Below the pieces are notes generated by a model. It did not search any database. It was not told where the DNA came from and was given only the letters and a program-made list of their open reading frames with translations. Shown piece after piece: positions 6,497 to 10,177 of a stretch of DNA of 10,177 bases; position 1 is the stretch's first letter, and each line of letters starts with the position of its first letter. The stretch spans positions 1-10,177 of the forward strand of contig JAGLTZ010000205.1 of the NCBI GenBank assembly GCA_023135015.1, read 5' to 3'. Source of the DNA: Candidatus Latescibacterota bacterium. Lineage in GTDB: Bacteria > Blakebacterota > Blakebacteria > Blakebacterales > Blakebacteraceae. The position numbers were made by a program, and so were the translations under genes.

Positions 6497-7252
6497 ATGA
6501 GACGTGTAATTACAGGTACTTTGCTGGGGCTCCTGCTTGCGGGAATCCTTCCTGCACAAATAATGGCCCAGCAGCAGAATGTGGCCATAGTCTATAAGCT
6601 ACTGCTCGATAAGAGGCTGGCGGTGACACAGGAATCCGGGGGAATGACAGAAGGGACCATGGGTGATCTGCTTCACCACGGAGATCAACTGCAGACTTCC
6701 AGCAATACGCGTGCGGCCATCCGATTCACCGACGACGGCTCGGTATTGCGGATGAATCCGAGCACCGAGCTCAGCATAAGGGCCGAGGGGGAGCGTAATG
6801 CGCTCAGAAAAACCCTCCGGATCGAGTTCGGGGAGCTGTGGGCACGGATCCAGAAGCGCGAGAACGCAGAATACAGGATCGAGACTCCCACGGCCGTTGC
6901 GGCCGTGAAGGGGACGGAATTCTACGTGAGGGTGGAGGGGGACGGCAGGACCACGATTGTCACCATCGAAGGTGTCCTCGACTTCTTCAACGACGTGGGT
7001 ACCGTTGAGATACCGGCGGGGTATACGGGGATCGCGGTGCAGGCTTCCGAGGCTCCGACGGTTGGCACCACAAAGCCGGAGGACATAGCCTCTTTCACCG
7101 ACCTGGCCTCGGAGGAGGCGGGCCCGGCGGAAGTGGAGGATATGGTGGAAATCGCCATCCAGTTTATTGATGAGAACGGCAACCAGAAGACGATGATCAT
7201 CCGGTTGCCCAGAGACCAGGCACAGCAGTTTCTGCCGCCCGAGCAGAACTGA
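6497..7252 (+). CDS. Secreted FecR-domain protein
   Basis: 251 residues. AGGAGGAG overlaps the previous gene's TAG and sits a few bases before this ATG. Residues 1-24 form a signal peptide (MRRVITGTLLGLLLAGILPA, cleavage near IMA). The FecR domain spans about 55-165: HHGDQLQTSSNTRAAIRFTD (60-79), GSVLRMNPSTELSI, the segment GELWARIQ, and the hallmark TPTAVAAVKGTEFYV (130-144) with VTIEGVLDFF. Unlike sigma-regulator FecR it has no cytoplasmic anti-sigma part and no sigma factor gene is near; it belongs to the exported, stand-alone FecR type often found beside CHASE2 or LysM proteins. The acidic linker (about 190-220) leads to a C-terminal strand pair (VEIAIQFIDENGNQKTMIIR). It probably acts in the periplasm or at the cell surface as part of the sensing module formed with its neighbours. 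The ligand is unknown. Confidence 0.9.
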   Translation: MRRVITGTLLGLLLAGILPAQIMAQQQNVAIVYKLLLDKRLAVTQESGGMTEGTMGDLLHHGDQLQTSSNTRAAIRFTDDGSVLRMNPSTELSIRAEGERNALRKTLRIEFGELWARIQKRENAEYRIETPTAVAAVKGTEFYVRVEGDGRTTIVTIEGVLDFFNDVGTVEIPAGYTGIAVQASEAPTVGTTKPEDIASFTDLASEEAGPAEVEDMVEIAIQFIDENGNQKTMIIRLPRDQAQQFLPPEQN

Positions 7253-7272
7253 CCAGGGAAAGGAGGAGTGCT

Positions 7273-9456
7273 ATGCGCAGGATGATAAATGAAATTTCAT
7301 CGCGGCTCCCCCTGTGGGGCCTGGTTTTCACCGCAGTGGCTGCTCTTGCTTGGCCGGCAGCAGCACAGCAGGAAAGATTCAGCACCCTGATACTTGCCCC
7401 CGATCCGGGAGAGGTCGTCCCCCAGACGACGGAGCTTATTTCGCTCTCCTTTGCCGATCCCGACAGGGTCCTCAATGTAGGTTCGGTCCGGCTGCTGGTC
7501 GATCAGATCGACCGCACGGCCGAAGCGACCGTAAACGGAGACGTGCTCGTCTGGGTGCCGCAGATACCTCTGCGGCAGGGTGTGCACAGTATCGTCATCA
7601 CAATGAGGGCCAGGGATGGGTCCGGGCTCCCGGCGGTGAGCTGGAGCTTCATCAGCGGAGCTCCCCCCGAAGGGGTCTCCCTGGAAGCCCTGGGTGTCAG
7701 GGAAGAGAAGAGGGGACTTCCCTCCTGGGCTCTTCTGCAGGGTAACGTCACCTTCGAGGGGATGATGACAAACGTAGGTGGTGATGGCGCCGATCTTCAG
7801 CGCGAAGCCCCCTATACAGGGAAAGCGTGGCTGAACGCGCGCGGTCGCCTGGGCGGTTCGTGGCGCTATTCGGCCAACACCCATCTGAACAGCTACGAGT
7901 CGCACATACGCCAGCCGATCAACCGCTTCAGGTTCAACCTGCGGAGCAACTGGCTGACGCTTACGGTCGGCGATGTCAACCCGCGGATACACGAGCTGAT
8001 ACTGTGGGGGCGTCGTGTGAGGGGATGGTCGCTGGACCTGCGTGGTGGGATAGTCAATTTATCGGTGGTAAGCGGTAAGAGCCGCCGCGCGGTGGCGGCA
8101 CATCTCTACTCCGACGATCCCACCAGGGTCTTCAGGCGTGGGACCTTCGCACAGGACCTGTTCGCCATCCGGCCCTACTTCGGTTCGGGCAGAGGGCTGC
8201 AGTTCGGTATCACCTTCATGAAGGCACGCGACGATACAACTTCTATACAGTTCCTGCGCACTGAGCTGGATCCTGCAGATTCTTCTTCTTCCACTGTTTT
8301 GGCCGTTCCGGATCCCAAGGATAACCTCGTCATAGGCCTCGATATGAGCCTGAGGGCCTTCCGTGGAAAGCTGTCCCTGAGCTACAACAACGCCTTCAGC
8401 CTATATGCCAACGACATAAGCGGCGGGCCGTTGACCAAACAGGAGCTGGATGACCTGATGGAGGAGCAGGGGTACGACCCGATCGAGCTTCCACTTGGAC
8501 TGGAAGGCCCCGAGGACCTCGCCGATCTCTTCATTATAAATGAGTCTATGATTCCCATAGACCCGCGGGGGATGACGAACTTCGCCCAGCAGGTAAGAGG
8601 TACGCTGCAGATCGGCGGCCATACTATCGGCGCACGGTGGCGCAATGTGGGTGGTTCCTACAACACTCTGGGCTACTACAGCTTGCAGAAGGACCGTTCG
8701 GGGCTCCGGGTTCAGGATACCTTCCGTCTGCTGGACAACCGGCTGGGTGTCACGGTGGGTTGGGAAAAGTACAACGACAACCTCGACGACACCAAGCCGG
8801 CCACGACTGGAACCTCGGCACTCACCCTCGATCTGTCGTGGCAGACAGATATAAACGCGCCTGGGTTTGCACTCGGCTACCGCACCTACGGTCGATACAA
8901 CGATCTGGAAACTGCCACCGAAGGTGGGGTGGACGAGGATACCGGCACATATTCCGCCGGCGCGTTCATCCCTGTAAACATGATCGGCGGTCTCAACTCC
9001 AGGCTCAGTTTCAACTACACGAGTGTAGGCCGTGAGGACGCGCTCAACCCTCTGACCGGGACCAACAACACCTACTACCTGATCGGTCTCAACAACCGCC
9101 TGGAGGGCCGTCCCACCGAATTTTCGGTTATGTACGGCCTCAATACCAGCGAGCTGACGGGATATGACGTCGAGACCACATTCAACCGTCTCCTGATCAA
9201 GGGAAGACATGCCGTAACGAATAGTCTGGCAGGTACGGCGGATATTACAATGACTACCGCATCCAGCCCGGAATCGGCCGGTGTTCTGGGTCTCGACTAC
9301 AGCAAGTGGGAGATGACGGGCGGCGCTGAGTACTACTGGGCGCCCACGTCATTTGCCACTCTGAGGGCGGGCTTCGTTACATACACCGACGACCGCCGTG
9401 AGGGTGTGGATACCTCTCAGCTCGTCGTGCGGTTGAGGATCACGCAGGTGTTCTAG
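7273..9456 (+). CDS. Large outer-membrane beta-barrel candidate with N-terminal Ig-like domain
   Basis: 727 residues; AAAGGAGGAG about 5 bases before the ATG is a strong ribosome site. The signal peptide ends near AWPAAA (residue 31). Residues about 38-130 look like a bacterial Ig-like domain (DPGEVVPQTTELISLSFADP through GLPAVSWSFISG). From about 155 on the sequence alternates polar and hydrophobic residues in strand-sized blocks rich in Tyr, Asn, Gly and Arg (WRYSANTHLNSY, FRFNLRSNWLTLTVGDVNP, GWSLDLRGGIVNLSVVSGK, GFALGYRTYGRYND). It ends LVVRLRITQVF, with the terminal Phe used by BAM substrates. This indicates an outer-membrane barrel of perhaps twenty or more strands; the exact count needs prediction. 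There is no TonB box or plug domain in evidence. It lies 20 bases after the FecR gene and 18 bases before the CHASE2 gene start, so it is probably co-expressed as the outer-membrane part of the same module. Confidence 0.8.
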   Translation: MRRMINEISSRLPLWGLVFTAVAALAWPAAAQQERFSTLILAPDPGEVVPQTTELISLSFADPDRVLNVGSVRLLVDQIDRTAEATVNGDVLVWVPQIPLRQGVHSIVITMRARDGSGLPAVSWSFISGAPPEGVSLEALGVREEKRGLPSWALLQGNVTFEGMMTNVGGDGADLQREAPYTGKAWLNARGRLGGSWRYSANTHLNSYESHIRQPINRFRFNLRSNWLTLTVGDVNPRIHELILWGRRVRGWSLDLRGGIVNLSVVSGKSRRAVAAHLYSDDPTRVFRRGTFAQDLFAIRPYFGSGRGLQFGITFMKARDDTTSIQFLRTELDPADSSSSTVLAVPDPKDNLVIGLDMSLRAFRGKLSLSYNNAFSLYANDISGGPLTKQELDDLMEEQGYDPIELPLGLEGPEDLADLFIINESMIPIDPRGMTNFAQQVRGTLQIGGHTIGARWRNVGGSYNTLGYYSLQKDRSGLRVQDTFRLLDNRLGVTVGWEKYNDNLDDTKPATTGTSALTLDLSWQTDINAPGFALGYRTYGRYNDLETATEGGVDEDTGTYSAGAFIPVNMIGGLNSRLSFNYTSVGREDALNPLTGTNNTYYLIGLNNRLEGRPTEFSVMYGLNTSELTGYDVETTFNRLLIKGRHAVTNSLAGTADITMTTASSPESAGVLGLDYSKWEMTGGAEYYWAPTSFATLRAGFVTYTDDRREGVDTSQLVVRLRITQVF

Positions 9457-9474
9457 CCCGCCTGCCCCCGCGCC

Positions 9475-10177
9475 GTGCCTTCTTCCGCTTCCGGCCAGGG
9501 TCGCCGCGTCCGTCGCGTTCTACTGGGTGTGGCGATCCTGGTTCCTCTCCTCTCCCTGGTCCTTGCCGAGAGCCGCTTCGGCCGGCGGCTTGAAAAGGGC
9601 ATCTACGATACGTGGTTCACCTTCCGCGGCGAGTTGCCGCGGCCCGAAGAGATCGCCATCGTGGCGATAGATGTCGATTCGGAGCAGTCTCTGGGCCGCT
9701 ATCCGTGGGAGCGTAAATGGCATATAAAGCTGATACGGAACCTGGCCAGGGCGGGCGTGAAGGTTGTGGCATTCGATGCCACCTTCGCCGATGCGTTCCC
9801 CGATCAGGATCCCGCGTTCATGGAAGCGATAGAGGAAACGGGCATCACAATTCTGGGAGCAAAAACGCTTACGACCGTCACCCGTGCGGCTCTGCTGCGT
9901 GGGCTTGAGGAACCGACGGAGAACCTAAGAAGAGCTCCATATGGTATCGTGGACGTGATCCCCGATCCGGTCGACCAGGTCGTCAGGGAGTACCCGATCG
10001 TCCACTACTACAGGCAGGGACAGGTCCCCCAGCTGGGAATCCAGGCGTTGAAGCTCTATCTGGACATCCCCCTCTCCGAGCTGGTGAAGGTGGGGCCCGA
10101 TGGATGGCAAATAGGCGATATTTCCATCCCCAGGGGCCCGGGAGGCGGGATGCTCATCAACTACCTGGGGTTCCGTG
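9475..10177 (+). CDS. CHASE2-domain transmembrane receptor, 3' end outside window
   Basis: The frame is open from just after the barrel gene's stop to the right edge (234 codons seen). GTG at 9475 is the only good start before the membrane helix; it has no Shine-Dalgarno sequence, so reinitiation after the TAG at 9454-9456 is likely. GTG 9529 would cut into the helix. Basic residues (GRRVRR) precede one helix (about 15-32, VLLGVAILVPLLSLVLAE), then the CHASE2 domain: EKGIYDTWFTFRG, EEIAIVAIDVDSEQSLGRYP (the conserved Asp-containing strand), LIRNLARAGVKVVAFDATFA, and a later FRxxP-like part. CHASE2 is an extracytoplasmic ligand-sensing domain normally followed by three helices and an output such as adenylate/guanylate cyclase, kinase or phosphatase; that part is not in the window. 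Pairing with a FecR gene is a known arrangement for CHASE2 cyclases, so cyclase is my best guess. Confidence 0.88.
   Translation, partial: MPSSASGQGRRVRRVLLGVAILVPLLSLVLAESRFGRRLEKGIYDTWFTFRGELPRPEEIAIVAIDVDSEQSLGRYPWERKWHIKLIRNLARAGVKVVAFDATFADAFPDQDPAFMEAIEETGITILGAKTLTTVTRAALLRGLEEPTENLRRAPYGIVDVIPDPVDQVVREYPIVHYYRQGQVPQLGIQALKLYLDIPLSELVKVGPDGWQIGDISIPRGPGGGMLINYLGFR

Noticed and set aside
5869..6588. A 239-codon open frame on the minus strand
   Set aside because: It is antisense to the Fn3-like and FecR genes, spans their junction and lacks a ribosome site or recognisable domain.
8401..9210. A 269-codon open frame on the minus strand
   Set aside because: It lies antisense within the barrel gene, whose plus-strand translation has a signal peptide, beta pattern and terminal Phe; the antisense protein looks like no known family.

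Overview
The window looks like chromosomal DNA from a Gram-negative (diderm) bacterium. It encodes an MCE/Mla-type lipid transport operon and an outer-membrane beta-barrel candidate ending in phenylalanine, together with several proteins bearing classical signal peptides. Base composition is moderately GC-rich, yet ATA isoleucine codons are frequent. The gene mix (FecR plus CHASE2, a Mla operon, multi-GAF signalling) would suit an uncultured lineage of the FCB/Gemmatimonadota/Latescibacterota kind, but I cannot assign a taxon from the sequence alone. No tRNA, rRNA, CRISPR array, insertion sequence or phage gene is visible, and coding density is high.

Layout: (1) 1-1598, minus strand: a GAF-GAF-GAF-GGDEF signalling protein that runs off the left edge just inside its GGDEF domain. 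(2) 1599-1765: a 167-bp divergent intergenic region with a perfect 11-bp inverted repeat and a sigma70-like promoter so close to the next ATG that the transcript may be leaderless. (3) 1766-5247, plus strand: a compact operon of MlaE-like permease, MlaF-like ATP-binding subunit, MlaD-like MCE protein, a xylose-isomerase-like TIM-barrel protein, and a 34-residue one-helix membrane ORF whose ATG overlaps the TIM-barrel stop. (4) 5347-10177 and beyond, plus strand: a second tight gene string of a secreted Fn3-like protein, a secreted FecR-domain protein, a 727-residue Ig-like plus beta-barrel protein, and a CHASE2 sensor cut off by the right edge.

Most striking observation: the MlaF-like subunit has lost essentially every catalytic motif of an ABC ATPase (Walker A, Q-loop, LSGGQ signature, Walker B/catalytic Glu, H-switch). 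It still aligns without gaps to functional MlaF across those blocks and keeps an intact reading frame between an intact permease and an intact MCE gene. This looks like a pseudo-ATPase fixed in a lipid transporter. Either the transporter borrows another ATPase, or the complex does something other than ATP-driven lipid transport.

The second gene string looks like an envelope sensing module: secreted and outer-membrane components next to an inner-membrane CHASE2 receptor, whose cytoplasmic output (often a nucleotide cyclase in this family) lies outside the window. With the GGDEF protein on the left, the locus puts probable second-messenger signalling on both sides of an envelope lipid-transport operon.
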